Source: Solimonas sp. SE-A11
Lineage (GTDB): Bacteria; Pseudomonadota; Gammaproteobacteria; Nevskiales; Nevskiaceae
Direction of reading: 5' to 3'
Length of the DNA stretch: 64,000 nt
Assembly: GCF_030345715.1 (NCBI RefSeq)
Contig: NZ_JAUASX010000013.1
Coordinates: forward strand, 1 to 64,000
Of the stretch, positions 10,223 to 19,292 are shown in pieces (positions within the stretch are counted from its first letter, which is position 1; each line of letters starts with the position of its first letter). A model generated the notes under the pieces. That model made no database searches, had not been told where the DNA came from, and worked only from the letters and a program-made list of their open reading frames with translations. Position numbers and translations under genes: made by a program.

Positions 10223-12568
10223 ATGGATTTCCTCCCCCCCACCGATCCCCGCGTCGTCGCCCTCACCCGCGACCTGAATCCCGCCCAGCGTGAGGCGGTG
10301 ACGGCGCCGCCGGAGCATCGGTTGGTGCTGGCCGGCGCCGGCTCGGGCAAGACGCGGGTGCTGACGCACCGCGTGGCCTGGATCATCGCGGTGGAAGGCG
10401 TCTCGCCGCAGTCGGTGCTGGCGGTAACCTTCACCAACAAGGCCGCCAACGAGATGCGCGGCCGCATCGAGCAGCTGATCAACGTGCCGGTGCGCTCGAT
10501 GTGGGTCGGCACCTTCCACGGCATCGCGCACCGCATGCTGCGCCTGCACTGGAAGGAGGCCAAGCTGCCGCAGAACTTCCAGATCCTGGACGCGGACGAC
10601 CAGCAGCGCCTGGTCAAGCGGGTGATCAAGGCTCTGGACCTGGACGAGGACAAATATCCGGCCAAGGTGCTGACCGGCTGGATCAACGCCCGCAAGGAGG
10701 AAGCCGAGCGTCCGGAGCACATCCAGGACACCGGCGACTACGCCATGCGCCAGTTCGTGCGCGTCTACACCGCCTACGAGGAGCAGTGCCGCCGCTCGGG
10801 CCTGGTGGACTTCGCCGAGCTGCTGCTGCGCGCCTACGAGATCTGCCGCGACAACCCGGACATCCAGCGCCACTACCGCACGCGTTTCCGCCACGTGCTG
10901 GTGGACGAGTTCCAGGACACCAACAAGCTGCAGTACGACTGGCTGCGCGTGCTGGCCGGTGACCGCGGCGTGCTGTTCGCGGTGGGTGACGACGACCAGT
11001 CGGTCTACTCCTGGCGCGGCGCGCGCGTGGAGAACATGCTGCACCTGCAGCGGGATTTCCTCGGCACCGAGGTGGTGCGCCTGGAGCAGAACTACCGCTC
11101 CACCGGCACCATCCTGCGCGCGGCCAACGGGCTGATCGCCAAGAACAGCGGGCGCCTGGGCAAGAACCTGTGGACCGACGGTGGCGACGGTGAGCCGATC
11201 CAGCTCTATGCCGCCTTCAACGAATACGACGAGGCGGAGTTCGTCATCAACCGCATCCGCGACGGCGTGGACGGACGCCGCCGCTACAACGATCACGCGG
11301 TCCTATACCGTACCAGCGCGCAGTCGCGCGTGGTGGAAGAAATCCTGATCCGCAACCGCATCCCCTATCGCATCACCGGCGGCCTGAAGTTCTTCGAGCG
11401 CCAGGAAATCAAGGATGCGATGGCCTTCCTGCGGCTGCTGCACAACCGTGACGACGACGCCAGCCTGGAGCGCGCCGTGGGCACGCCGCCGCGCGGCATC
11501 GGCGCCACCACGGTCGAGAAGCTGCGCCTGTGGGCGCGTGAGCAGGACATCTCGATGTGGGCGGCGTCCAAACTGGGCCAGCAGCACCTGGGGCGCTCCG
11601 CCAACGCGGTGAACCAGTTCATGGCGCTGATCGAGGCCATCGCCGAGGAAGGCAAGGACATGCCGCTGTCACAGCTCACCGAGCTGGTGATCGCTCGCAC
11701 CGGCCTGCGTGACCACTACAAGAAGGAAAAGGGCGAGCAGGCCGAGGCACGCCTAGAGAACCTGGATGAACTGGTCAGCGCCGCGCGCGGCTTCGAGCTG
11801 CTGCCCCTGCCGCAGGGCGACGACCAGTTGCCGGAGATGGATCCGCTGACCAACTTCCTGGCGCATGCCTCGCTGGAAGCGGGCGAGCAGCAGGCCGGCC
11901 CCGGCGAGGAGAGCGTGCAGCTGATGACGCTGCACGCCGCCAAGGGCCTGGAGTTCCCGGTGGTGTTCCTGGTGGGCGTGGAGAACGGCCTGTTCCCCAA
12001 CATGCGCTCCATCGAGGAGGGCAACATCGAGGAAGAGCGCCGCCTGTGCTACGTCGGCATCACGCGTGCCCGCGAGCAGCTCTATGTCTCCTACGCCGAG
12101 GTGCGCCGCGTGCACGGCGTGGAGCAGATCGGCAGCCCCTCGCAGTTCCTCAAGGAGATTCCCTCCGAGACCCTGCAGGAGACGCGCCCGCGCGCCCAGG
12201 TGCTGCGCCCGGCCTTCATGCCGCGCGAATCCAGCTACGGCGGCGGCTATTCGCGCGGTGGCGGGAGCGGCGGCAGTGGCTACGGTAGTGGCTATGGCAA
12301 CAGCGGGGGCAGCCGCAGCAGCGACGAGTACCCGCGCGGCGGCTACGCCGGCTACGACCGCCAGAACATGGCGCGGACCCAGCTCAAGGAAAGCAGCTTC
12401 GGGCCCGGCGGCTTCACCCTGGGCCAGCGTGTGAAGCACGCCAAGTTCGGCGAGGGCACCATCCTGAGCTTCGACGGCGATGGCGACCGGGCCCGGGCCG
12501 AGGTCAAATTCAAGACCGCGGGGAACAAGTGGCTGCTGTTGTCGGTCGCAAACCTGCAGGCCCTGTAG
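10223..12568 (+). CDS. uvrD: DNA helicase II, UvrD
   Basis: This 781-residue superfamily 1A helicase serves nucleotide excision and mismatch repair, unwinding 3' to 5'. The order of motifs is complete: the Q-motif region LNPAQREAV, Walker A AGAGSGKT, TFTNKAANEM (Ia), VDEFQDTN (II), GDDDQSVYSWRGA (III), QNYRST (IV), VQLMTLHAAKGLEFP (V) and GITRAREQLYVSYA (VI). A Gly/Ser-rich linker (about 665-705) leads to the C-terminal Tudor-like module that begins GQRVKHAKFGEGTI. No Shine-Dalgarno is seen. TAAAAT at 10211-10216 lies only six bases before ATG, hinting at a leaderless message. Confidence 0.95.
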   Translation: MDFLPPTDPRVVALTRDLNPAQREAVTAPPEHRLVLAGAGSGKTRVLTHRVAWIIAVEGVSPQSVLAVTFTNKAANEMRGRIEQLINVPVRSMWVGTFHGIAHRMLRLHWKEAKLPQNFQILDADDQQRLVKRVIKALDLDEDKYPAKVLTGWINARKEEAERPEHIQDTGDYAMRQFVRVYTAYEEQCRRSGLVDFAELLLRAYEICRDNPDIQRHYRTRFRHVLVDEFQDTNKLQYDWLRVLAGDRGVLFAVGDDDQSVYSWRGARVENMLHLQRDFLGTEVVRLEQNYRSTGTILRAANGLIAKNSGRLGKNLWTDGGDGEPIQLYAAFNEYDEAEFVINRIRDGVDGRRRYNDHAVLYRTSAQSRVVEEILIRNRIPYRITGGLKFFERQEIKDAMAFLRLLHNRDDDASLERAVGTPPRGIGATTVEKLRLWAREQDISMWAASKLGQQHLGRSANAVNQFMALIEAIAEEGKDMPLSQLTELVIARTGLRDHYKKEKGEQAEARLENLDELVSAARGFELLPLPQGDDQLPEMDPLTNFLAHASLEAGEQQAGPGEESVQLMTLHAAKGLEFPVVFLVGVENGLFPNMRSIEEGNIEEERRLCYVGITRAREQLYVSYAEVRRVHGVEQIGSPSQFLKEIPSETLQETRPRAQVLRPAFMPRESSYGGGYSRGGGSGGSGYGSGYGNSGGSRSSDEYPRGGYAGYDRQNMARTQLKESSFGPGGFTLGQRVKHAKFGEGTILSFDGDGDRARAEVKFKTAGNKWLLLSVANLQAL

Positions 12569-12592
12569 CCTGCGAACGAGCGGGAGGATGCC

Positions 12593-12781
12593 ATGGGTGC
12601 TGAATTCTTCTGGGTTGCCGTACTGGTGGTCATCCTGCTGGCCGGGCCCTTCGCGACTCTGCGGGCCGTCTCCGCCTACCGGCTGCGCGTCAGCGAGTCG
12701 GTGAAGAAGCGGCAGAAGGAGATGGAGGCCAAGGAAAAGGCCGAGGAAAACAGTCCCGACAAACCGCGCGGCTTCTGGTGA
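12593..12781 (+). CDS. Small single-span membrane protein
   Basis: This encodes 62 residues: an N-terminal hydrophobic helix (WVAVLVVILLAGPFATL, about 7-23), then a basic and acidic cytoplasmic tail ending DKPRGFW. No family was identified. GGGAGG lies about seven bases upstream of the ATG, and the end overlaps the mtfA start (GTGA), so it is almost certainly translated and coupled to mtfA. It could tether or modulate MtfA, but this is only positional. Confidence 0.75.
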   Translation: MGAEFFWVAVLVVILLAGPFATLRAVSAYRLRVSESVKKRQKEMEAKEKAEENSPDKPRGFW

Positions 12782-13602
12782 GCGACGCGCAGGGGCTGAT
12801 CGGCCTGCTCGTGGTCGCCGGCCTCGCGCTGGCGCTGTGGCGCCTGTTCCGGCCAACGCCGCTGCCGGCGCAGCCCCTGCCCGATCGGTGGCAGGCCCGC
12901 CTGGCGGAGCTCGTGCCGCCCTCCGCCTGGGTGCCGCCGGAACTGCGCGCCCTGTATGAATCCCGTGTCGAGACCTTCCTGAAGACCAAGCGCTTCGTGC
13001 CCTGCGGCGGCCTGGAGCAGGTCGGTGACGAGCAGCGCCTCGCTATCGCCGGCTATGCGGCCCTGCTGTTGCTGCGGCCGGATGCGCAGGTGTTTCCGGA
13101 ACTGCGCAGCGTGCTGCTCTACCCCGATGCCTTCCTGGTGCCGCAGACCGAGCCCGATGAAATGGGCCTAGTACCGGATGAACCCGAGGAGCGGCTGGGC
13201 GAATCCTGGGCAGGCGAGCGCGTGCTGCTGTCCTGGACCGACGTGGAGGCCGCGCAGCAGGGCGACAGCGTCAACGTGGTAGTGCATGAGTTTGCCCACC
13301 AGCTGGACGACGAGGAGCACGGCATGGAGGGCGCGCCGCGCCTGCAGGACTATGGCCGCTGGTCCAAGGTGATGCAGAAGGAATACGCCCGCCTGCAGCG
13401 CCACCGCCGCCCGCCGGTGCTCGACCCCTACGGCGCCGAGAGCCCAGGCGAATTCTTTGGCGTGGTCACGGAGGCGTTCTTCCAGCGGCCGGAGGAACTG
13501 CGGCGGCACCACGCGGAGCTGTATGCGCTGCTGGCGGATTACTACCGGCTGGATCCGGTGGGGATCAGCGCGGGGGAGACGGCGGAGATCGCGTTGTCCT
13601 GA
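12778..13602 (+). CDS. mtfA: M90-family metallopeptidase MtfA
   Basis: This encodes 274 residues with a GTG start overlapping the previous stop. The zinc motif HEFAHQLD is at 170-177, with an acidic loop and a downstream glutamate region EFFGVVTEAFF acting as third ligand. This matches MtfA, which in E. coli binds the Mlc repressor and has aminopeptidase activity, linking it to glucose phosphotransferase control. Here an N-terminal hydrophobic segment (about 6-23) suggests membrane attachment, unlike soluble E. coli MtfA. Substrate and regulation in this organism are unknown. Confidence 0.9.
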   Translation: MSDAQGLIGLLVVAGLALALWRLFRPTPLPAQPLPDRWQARLAELVPPSAWVPPELRALYESRVETFLKTKRFVPCGGLEQVGDEQRLAIAGYAALLLLRPDAQVFPELRSVLLYPDAFLVPQTEPDEMGLVPDEPEERLGESWAGERVLLSWTDVEAAQQGDSVNVVVHEFAHQLDDEEHGMEGAPRLQDYGRWSKVMQKEYARLQRHRRPPVLDPYGAESPGEFFGVVTEAFFQRPEELRRHHAELYALLADYYRLDPVGISAGETAEIALS

Positions 13603-13672
13603 GCGGCCTTGGGTCGCGAGGATGGACGGCGGCTACGCGCGAGCGCCGGATCTTCACGATGCTGGTCTCGTA

Positions 13673-13700
13673 GGGTGGGCGCGCTTCGCTTAGCCCACCC
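13673..13700. terminator. Hairpin between convergent mtfA and SPOR genes
   Basis: GGGTGGGC (13673-13680) pairs with GCCCACCC (13693-13700) around a 12-nt loop. It lies between two converging genes and could serve both, although neither side carries a long T-run. Confidence 0.5.
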
Positions 13701-13711
13701 CTTGTACGGCT

Positions 13712-14329
13712 CTATTTAACTTTTACCACCATCGCCTGGATGCCGTTGTCCTCCAGACGGTTGCTGATGATCTGCACCTTGCCGAAGTCCTTCAGCGGGC
13801 CGACGCGCACGCGGTAGAAGGTCTCGGCGCCGTCGATGGTGACGGTCTCGATGCGCGACTCGATGCCCAGCAGCGCGAGGCTGGCCTTCTGCTTGTCGGC
13901 CTCCTCGCGGTCGCGGTACGAGGCTACCTGGATGACATAGGTGGAGCCGTCGCCGGATGCGGCCGGAGCCTTGGCGGCTTCCTTGTCGCCGCGGGGCACC
14001 ACCACTTCCTCGCTGGGCAGCAGTTCGTAGAAGGTGAAGCGCGCCTTTTCCTTGGGCGGCAGCTTCACCGCTTCCTTGGGTTCCTTCTTCGGCTTGGCGA
14101 CCGGCTCGGCGGCCTGTTCCTCCGCGGCTGCTCCCGCCGTCTGCGCGCTGGGCAGGCCACCGGTGGGACGCTTGATGTACACGAACGCCGCCACGACCAG
14201 GCCGATGGCCAGGCCGAACACCAGCCAGACCCAGCCCGGCATGCCGCCACCACCGCCACCACCGCCGCCACCGCGGCCCTTGGCCTGGCGGCCGCCGCGC
14301 TTCGGCGAGTGTGCGTAATCGCGTGCCAT
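13712..14329 (-). CDS. SPOR-domain protein, FtsN-like
   Basis: This is a 205-residue inner-membrane protein with a short cytoplasmic tail rich in Arg and Gly (a run of ten glycines), one transmembrane helix (WVWLVFGLAIGLVVAAFVYI, about 33-52), and an Ala/Pro/Lys periplasmic linker. The C-terminal SPOR domain begins about residue 130 (STYVIQVASYRDREEADKQ). SPOR domains bind denuded septal peptidoglycan, so a divisome role like FtsN is likely. It lies three bases downstream of argS on the same strand, a pairing conserved in many gammaproteobacteria. Confidence 0.88.
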   Translation of the reverse strand: MARDYAHSPKRGGRQAKGRGGGGGGGGGGMPGWVWLVFGLAIGLVVAAFVYIKRPTGGLPSAQTAGAAAEEQAAEPVAKPKKEPKEAVKLPPKEKARFTFYELLPSEEVVVPRGDKEAAKAPAASGDGSTYVIQVASYRDREEADKQKASLALLGIESRIETVTIDGAETFYRVRVGPLKDFGKVQIISNRLEDNGIQAMVVKVK

Positions 14330-14332
14330 TTC

Positions 14333-16132
14333 TTATTCCTGCGTCTCTTCGCGGTACATCTTTTGGGGAGCGCTGACGCCCAGGATACCCAGCGCGTTGC
14401 GCAGCACCTGCGCTACGGCACTGATCAGCGCCAGGCGGGCGTTCTGCAGCTCGGCGTCGTCTTCCACCAGGAAGCGGTGCACGTTGTAGTAGCTGTGCAG
14501 GCCCTCGGCCAGTTCCTTGAGGAAGAACACCAGCGTGTGCGGCGTGTAGTCCGCGGCGGCGCGACGCAGCGTCTCGGGGTAGCGGTTGAGCAGCGTGAGG
14601 ATGTTCTTCTCGTGCTCGTTGTCCAGGCGCTGCAATGCGGCGAGGCCAGCGGCGGGGTCGAACTTGCCGCCCTTCTCGGCGAGCTGGTCGAACACGCGGC
14701 AGATGCGCGCATGCGCGTACTGCACGTAGAACACCGGGTTGTCGGTAGTCTGCGAGCGCGCGAGGTCGATGTCGAATTCCAGGTGCTGCTCGTGGCCGCG
14801 CATCAGGTAGAAGAAGCGCGTGGCATCGGTGCCGGCCTCGTCGATCAGGTCCTGCAGCGTGACGAAGTTGCCGCTGCGCTTGCCCATGCGGCCGGACGAC
14901 AGCGTGACGAACTGGATCAGCTGGACGTTGAGCGCGTCTTTGCGGCCGGTGAGGGCTTCGATGGCGGCGCGCACGCGGGCGATGTAGCCGTGGTGGTCCG
15001 CGCCCCAGACGTCCATCAGCAGGTTCCAGCCGCGGTCGAGCTTGTCGACGTGGTAGGCCAGGTCGTTGCAGAAGTAGGTGGCGGCGCCGTCGGCCTTTAC
15101 CAGCACGCGGTCCTTCTCGTCGCCGTAGGCCTCGGTCTTCATCCAGACCGCGCCGTCCTTGTCGTAGACCAGGCCCTTCTCGCGCAGCAGGCCGATGGCC
15201 TTCTGCACGAAGCCGCTCTTCACCAGCTCGGCTTCGGAGGACCATTGGTCGAAGCCGACGTTGAAGTCGGACAGCGTCTTGCGGATCACGCCGAGCTGGT
15301 CGTCCAGCGCGATGCGCTGCAGCTGGGCATAGCCCTCGCCCAGCAGGCTGCGCGCGCGCTGGATCAGCGTGTCGGCGTAGGCCTCCTGCTGCAGCTTGAT
15401 CTCGTCCTTCTGCTTGTCCGTGGCACCCTCGGGCACCACCGGCTCGGCGGCCAGGCCGTCGAGCACCGCGGCGGCTTCGCGCTTCAGCGCGTCGCCGTGG
15501 CCGTCCTTCACCTTCTGCGCGGTGCGGCGGATGTAGTCGGCCGGGTAGCCGCGCTTGGGGAAGGGCAGCGTGACGCCGCAGAGTTCCAGGTAGCGCAGCC
15601 ACACCGAGATCGCCAGGATGTCCACCTGGCGGCCGGCGTCGTTGATGTAGTACTCGCGCCACACGGTCCAGCCGGTGGCGGCCAGCAGGTTGCAGATGCT
15701 GTCGCCGTAGGCGGCGCCGCGGCCGTGGCCCACGTGCATCGGGCCGGTGGGGTTGGCGGAGACGAACTCCACCATGATCTTGCCGGCCTTGCCGCTGCGA
15801 TCAGTACCGTAGTCGGCGCCCTGCTTGAGCACCTCCGCGACCACGGCCTGGAAGGCGGACTTGTTCAGGAAGAAGTTGATGAAGCCGGGGCCGGCGATCT
15901 CCACCTTGGCCACCTGGGCCGAGGCCGGCAGCTTCTGCACCAGCTTCTCGGCCACCGCGCGCGGCGGCTGTCCCAGCGGCTTGGCCAGCTGCAGGGCGAG
16001 GTTGGTCTGGAAGTCGCCGAACTTGGCGTCCTTGGTGGCATCCAGCTGGATGGCCGGCTCGGCGTTGACGCCGGCCTCGGCCAGCAGCGCGTCGAGGGCG
16101 GCGCGCAGCAGATCGTGCAAATGGGCTTTCAT
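14333..16132 (-). CDS. argS: Arginyl-tRNA synthetase
   Basis: This 599-residue class I synthetase charges tRNA-Arg. An N-terminal additional domain (about 1-110) is followed by the HIGH-type motif PTGPMHVGHGRGAAYGDS. The ArgRS-typical variant of KMSKS is visible in SSGRMGKRSGNFVTL, and the helical anticodon-binding C-terminal DALR domain follows. Length is as expected. The ATG at 16132 is near the beginning of the natural domain. It heads the argS-SPOR pair. Confidence 0.96.
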   Translation of the reverse strand: MKAHLHDLLRAALDALLAEAGVNAEPAIQLDATKDAKFGDFQTNLALQLAKPLGQPPRAVAEKLVQKLPASAQVAKVEIAGPGFINFFLNKSAFQAVVAEVLKQGADYGTDRSGKAGKIMVEFVSANPTGPMHVGHGRGAAYGDSICNLLAATGWTVWREYYINDAGRQVDILAISVWLRYLELCGVTLPFPKRGYPADYIRRTAQKVKDGHGDALKREAAAVLDGLAAEPVVPEGATDKQKDEIKLQQEAYADTLIQRARSLLGEGYAQLQRIALDDQLGVIRKTLSDFNVGFDQWSSEAELVKSGFVQKAIGLLREKGLVYDKDGAVWMKTEAYGDEKDRVLVKADGAATYFCNDLAYHVDKLDRGWNLLMDVWGADHHGYIARVRAAIEALTGRKDALNVQLIQFVTLSSGRMGKRSGNFVTLQDLIDEAGTDATRFFYLMRGHEQHLEFDIDLARSQTTDNPVFYVQYAHARICRVFDQLAEKGGKFDPAAGLAALQRLDNEHEKNILTLLNRYPETLRRAAADYTPHTLVFFLKELAEGLHSYYNVHRFLVEDDAELQNARLALISAVAQVLRNALGILGVSAPQKMYREETQE

Positions 16133-16221
16133 CAGCGTTGAATCAGGTGTTTAAGGCGCGGATTGTAGCCGGCCCGGGCCCCGGCCATGGGTTTTCGGGG
16201 CGGGTTTGGGTATAGTTGAGG

Positions 16222-16328
16222 CCGTTTTTGGGGAGTAGCGACCTGCCTCGGCAGGGGGATGCGTCAACATACTTGGCCCTCATGGCCATGGTGCATCCAG
16301 CCAATCCGGCATGCGAGACCAAGACAGC
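16222..16328 (+). promoter_or_regulatory. yybP-ykoY manganese riboswitch
   Basis: The conserved core elements appear in order: GGGGAGTAGC (16230-16239), GTCAACATACTTGG (16263-16276) and the closing GCGAGACC (16313-16320). GTTTTTGG at 16224-16231 can pair with CCAAGAC at 16319-16325 as P1. These are the diagnostic loops of the yybP-ykoY class, which senses Mn2+ and turns on exporters. It lies about 70 bp before the UPF0016 exporter gene. The aptamer call is strong. The switching mechanism (translational or transcriptional) is not resolved; no T-run terminator is obvious. Confidence 0.9.
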
Positions 16329-16396
16329 CATGCTGCGCCGCCGGGCGCCTGCGTGGATGTCTTGTGTCCATTTCGCGCCCGGCCGGAGTATTCAAA

Positions 16397-16972
16397 GTGG
16401 AAGCCTTTTTCGTCTCTACCGGCGCCGTGTTCCTCGGCGAGATCGGTGACAAGACCCAGTTGCTCGCCCTGCTGCTCGCCAGCCGTTTCCCCCATCGCCC
16501 CTGGGCGCTGATCGCCGGCATCCTCGTCGCCACCGTGTTCAACCATGCCCTGGCGGGCATCGCCGGCCAGTGGCTGCGCGGCCTGCTGGACCCGGCCTGG
16601 CTGCCGTGGATCGTCGGCTTCTCCTTCATCGCCGTGGGCCTGTGGGCGCTCAAGCCCGACACCGTGGAAGAGGGCGAGGCCCAGCGCGCCGGCCACAGCG
16701 TGTTCTGGATCACCACCGTCTGCTTCTTCCTGGCCGAGATCGGCGACAAGACCCAGATCGCCACCACCGTGCTGGCGGTGAAGTACGACGCGCTGCTGCA
16801 GGTGGTCGCTGGCACCACCACCGGCATGCTGCTGGCCGACGTGCCGGTGGTTTTCCTGGGCGCGGCCCTGGCGGCGAAGCTGCCGCTGAAGCCGATCCGC
16901 TTCGCGGCGGCGGGGCTGTTCGTGGTGCTGGGTGTGCTGACGCTGGTGTTTGGGCGAAGCCTGGCGGGTTAA
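16397..16972 (+). CDS. mneA: UPF0016/GDT1-family manganese exporter
   Basis: This 191-residue membrane protein has six hydrophobic helices in two related halves, each carrying the family motif: LGEIGDKTQLLA near residue 12 and LAEIGDKTQIATT near residue 117. The GTG at 16397 was chosen because GGAG lies eight bases upstream and because a longer open frame upstream would overlap the riboswitch and encode non-family sequence. Family members (MneA in Vibrio, TMEM165/Gdt1 in eukaryotes) export Mn2+ or exchange Ca2+/Mn2+. The upstream yybP-ykoY aptamer agrees with a Mn export role. Confidence 0.9.
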   Translation: MEAFFVSTGAVFLGEIGDKTQLLALLLASRFPHRPWALIAGILVATVFNHALAGIAGQWLRGLLDPAWLPWIVGFSFIAVGLWALKPDTVEEGEAQRAGHSVFWITTVCFFLAEIGDKTQIATTVLAVKYDALLQVVAGTTTGMLLADVPVVFLGAALAAKLPLKPIRFAAAGLFVVLGVLTLVFGRSLAG

Positions 16973-16978
16973 CCCCGA

Positions 16979-17067
16979 ACCGTTCACACCGAGTAGCGCA
17001 GCGTATCGAGGTGCCGTGTGTGCCTCGATACGCCGCTTTACGGCACTCGGCATGAACGGTTCTGGAA
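16979..17067. repeat. Large imperfect palindrome between convergent genes
   Basis: ACCGTTCACACCGAGTAGCG and GCGTATCGAGG on the left are mirrored by CCTCGATACGC, CGGCACTCGG and ATGAACGGTTC on the right. It lies between convergent mneA and priA. It is another intergenic REP-like element of a different family from the TTCGACAGG repeats. Confidence 0.75.
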
Positions 17068-17097
17068 AAGCGGCTAAAAGTCGCTAAAAGTGGAGAG

Positions 17098-19287
17098 CTA
17101 AAACAGGTCCGCCGGATCCACATCCACCGACCACCGCACCTTCCTCGCCTCGGGCAGCCCATCCAGCCGCGTGACGCACGCCGCCAGCAGCTTCTGCAGC
17201 GCGGCGCGGCTGCCGGACTGCATCAGCAACTGGGCCCGGGTGAAGCCGCCGCGTTTTTCCATCAGCGCCGGCACCGGGTCGGACAGCATCACGCCCTCGG
17301 CATGCGGCTCCAGCAGCTCGCGGGCGGCAGCCAGGAAGCGCAACGGCAGGCCGGCGTCCGTGGATTCGGCGCGCAGCAGGGCCAGGTGGGAGTACGGCGG
17401 CAGGCCGGTGGCTTCGCGTTCGGCCAGCAGCAGTTCGGCCAGGGCGGGATAGCCGCCTTGCATCAATTGCTGCAGGGCGGGATGCTCGGGCTCATGGGTC
17501 TGCAGCAGCACTTCGGCGGGCGGGGCGACGTCGCCCTGGATGCCGGCGCTGCGGCCGGCGCGGCCGGCGACCTGGGTGACGAGCTGGCCCATGCGCTCCA
17601 CGGCGCGGAAGTCGGCGCCGTACAGGGCCTGGTCGGCGCTGACGATGCCGACCAGCGACAGGCCGGGGAAGTCGTGGCCCTTGGCCAGGATCTGGGTGCC
17701 CACCAGGATCCGGATGTCGCCGTTGTGAATGCCGGCAAGCAATTGTTCCAGCTCGCCTTTCTTGGTCAGTCGATCGGAATCGAAGCGCTCGGTGCGGACC
17801 ATCGGGAAGCGGTTGCGCAAGGCGTCTTCGATGCGCTCGGTGCCCTCGCCGACCGGCTGCAGGTTCTTGCAGCCGCAGCTGGGGCAGCTGCTGGGCGTGG
17901 GTTGCTGCATGCCGCAGTGGTGGCAGATCAGGCGGCGCCGGCCGCGGTGCAGGGTCATGCGTGCGTCGCAGTGCGTGCAGGGCGCGATCCAGCCGCAGTC
18001 GTGGCAGACCAGCATCGGTGCGTAACCGCGGCGGTTGATGAACAGCAGGGCCTGGCCGCCGGCGTCGAGGTGTTGCTGCACCTTGTCGAGCAGGGGCGTG
18101 GACAGTCCGTGCTGCAGCAATTGGCCGCGCAGGTCCAGCGCGCGCACCTGCGGCGGGGCGCCGCGGCCGACGCGGGCGGCCAGCTCGATGCGACGGTAGC
18201 GGCCGGTCCGGGCGTTGTGCAGCGACTCCAGCGCGGGGGTGGCGCTGCCCAGGATCAGCGGGATGCCCAGGCGCTGGGCGCGCAGCACGGCGACGTCGCG
18301 CGCGGAGTAGCGGAAGCCTTCCTGCTGCTTGTAGGAGGGGTCGTGCTCCTCGTCGATGACGATCAGTTCCAGCCGGGCGAAGGGCAGGAACACGGCGGAG
18401 CGCGTGCCCACCACCACCCGCGCGGCGCCGCTGCGGGCGCGCAGCCAGCTCTTGGTGCGCTCGGTGTCGGTCATGCCGGAGTGGAACGCTGCCACCCCCT
18501 CTCCGAAGCGCTGCTGCAGGCGCGCCACCAGCTGCGGGGTCAGGCCGATCTCCGGGGCCAGCACCAGGGCCTGGCCGCCGCGCTCCAGCACCTCGGCCAC
18601 GCGGCGCAGGTAAAGCTCGGTCTTGCCGCTGCCGGTGACGCCCTGCAGCAGGGCCACGTCGAAACCGGCAGCCTCCTGCAGCATGGCCAATGCTGCGCCT
18701 TGCTCGGGGGTCAGTTCCGGCGGGGTTTCGGCCAGGGCGAACGGCAGGGCGGTGGCCGGTACCGGCTCCACCCAGCCTGATTCCAGGGCGGTGGCCAGGG
18801 CTGGACCGCGCGGCAGGGCCGAGCGCGGCTGTGGGCCGGGGCCCAGGGCCTGCAGCAGGCTGCGCAGGGCTTTCTTGCGAGAGGGCAGTTCGCCCAGGGC
18901 GGCGGCGCCGGAGCGAGTCAGCTGCAGGCCGGGGTCTTCCGGCAGGCGGGCCGGCTGGCCGCGGCGCAGGTTGCCGGGCAGCAGGGCCCAGGCGACCTCG
19001 CCCGGCGGGTGGCGGTAGTAGTCGGCGGCCCAGCGCGCCAGCCCCAGGACCTCGCGGGTCAGCAGGGCTTCCTCGTCCAGCAGCTCCTCGACGTGGCGGT
19101 AGCCGTCGGTGTCCATGCCCGCTTCGCGCGGTGCTTCCAGGGCGATACCCACCAGATGCCGGCGCCCGAAAGGCACCTTGACGCGCATGCCCGCCTGTAG
19201 CCGTCCGCGCAGGCGGGACGGCACCAGGTAGTCGAAGGTTTTGTAGAGCGGGACCGGAACGGCAACCGCCACCAATTCGAGGCTCAC
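17098..19287 (-). CDS. priA: Primosomal protein N' (replication restart helicase PriA)
   Basis: This 729-residue helicase reloads DnaB at stalled forks. The N-terminal DNA-binding domain starts LVAVAVPVPLYKTFDYLVP. Walker A is GVTGSGKTELYLR and the DEAH-type box is VIDEEHDPSYKQQEGFRYSARD. The zinc-binding insert contains spaced cysteine pairs (CHDCGWIAPCTHC, later CHHCG and CPSCGC). The helicase C-domain includes ILVGTQILAKGHDFPG. The GTG at 19287 gives the family length of about 730; the frame is open another 29 codons upstream without homology. No good ribosome site is visible. A perfect DnaA box lies six bases upstream of the start. Confidence 0.95.
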   Translation of the reverse strand: MSLELVAVAVPVPLYKTFDYLVPSRLRGRLQAGMRVKVPFGRRHLVGIALEAPREAGMDTDGYRHVEELLDEEALLTREVLGLARWAADYYRHPPGEVAWALLPGNLRRGQPARLPEDPGLQLTRSGAAALGELPSRKKALRSLLQALGPGPQPRSALPRGPALATALESGWVEPVPATALPFALAETPPELTPEQGAALAMLQEAAGFDVALLQGVTGSGKTELYLRRVAEVLERGGQALVLAPEIGLTPQLVARLQQRFGEGVAAFHSGMTDTERTKSWLRARSGAARVVVGTRSAVFLPFARLELIVIDEEHDPSYKQQEGFRYSARDVAVLRAQRLGIPLILGSATPALESLHNARTGRYRRIELAARVGRGAPPQVRALDLRGQLLQHGLSTPLLDKVQQHLDAGGQALLFINRRGYAPMLVCHDCGWIAPCTHCDARMTLHRGRRRLICHHCGMQQPTPSSCPSCGCKNLQPVGEGTERIEDALRNRFPMVRTERFDSDRLTKKGELEQLLAGIHNGDIRILVGTQILAKGHDFPGLSLVGIVSADQALYGADFRAVERMGQLVTQVAGRAGRSAGIQGDVAPPAEVLLQTHEPEHPALQQLMQGGYPALAELLLAEREATGLPPYSHLALLRAESTDAGLPLRFLAAARELLEPHAEGVMLSDPVPALMEKRGGFTRAQLLMQSGSRAALQKLLAACVTRLDGLPEARKVRWSVDVDPADLF

Positions 19288-19292
19288 GGGCT

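Noticed and set aside
14309-16141. 610-codon open frame on the plus strand opposite argS
   Set aside because: It is a high-GC antisense shadow: low-complexity Val/Gly/Leu/His-rich translation, no domain, and argS on the other strand is unambiguous.
16259-16396. N-terminal extension of the UPF0016 protein
   Set aside because: It would be translated from within the riboswitch and gives Cys/Pro/Arg-rich sequence unlike the family; GTG 16397 has a proper ribosome site.
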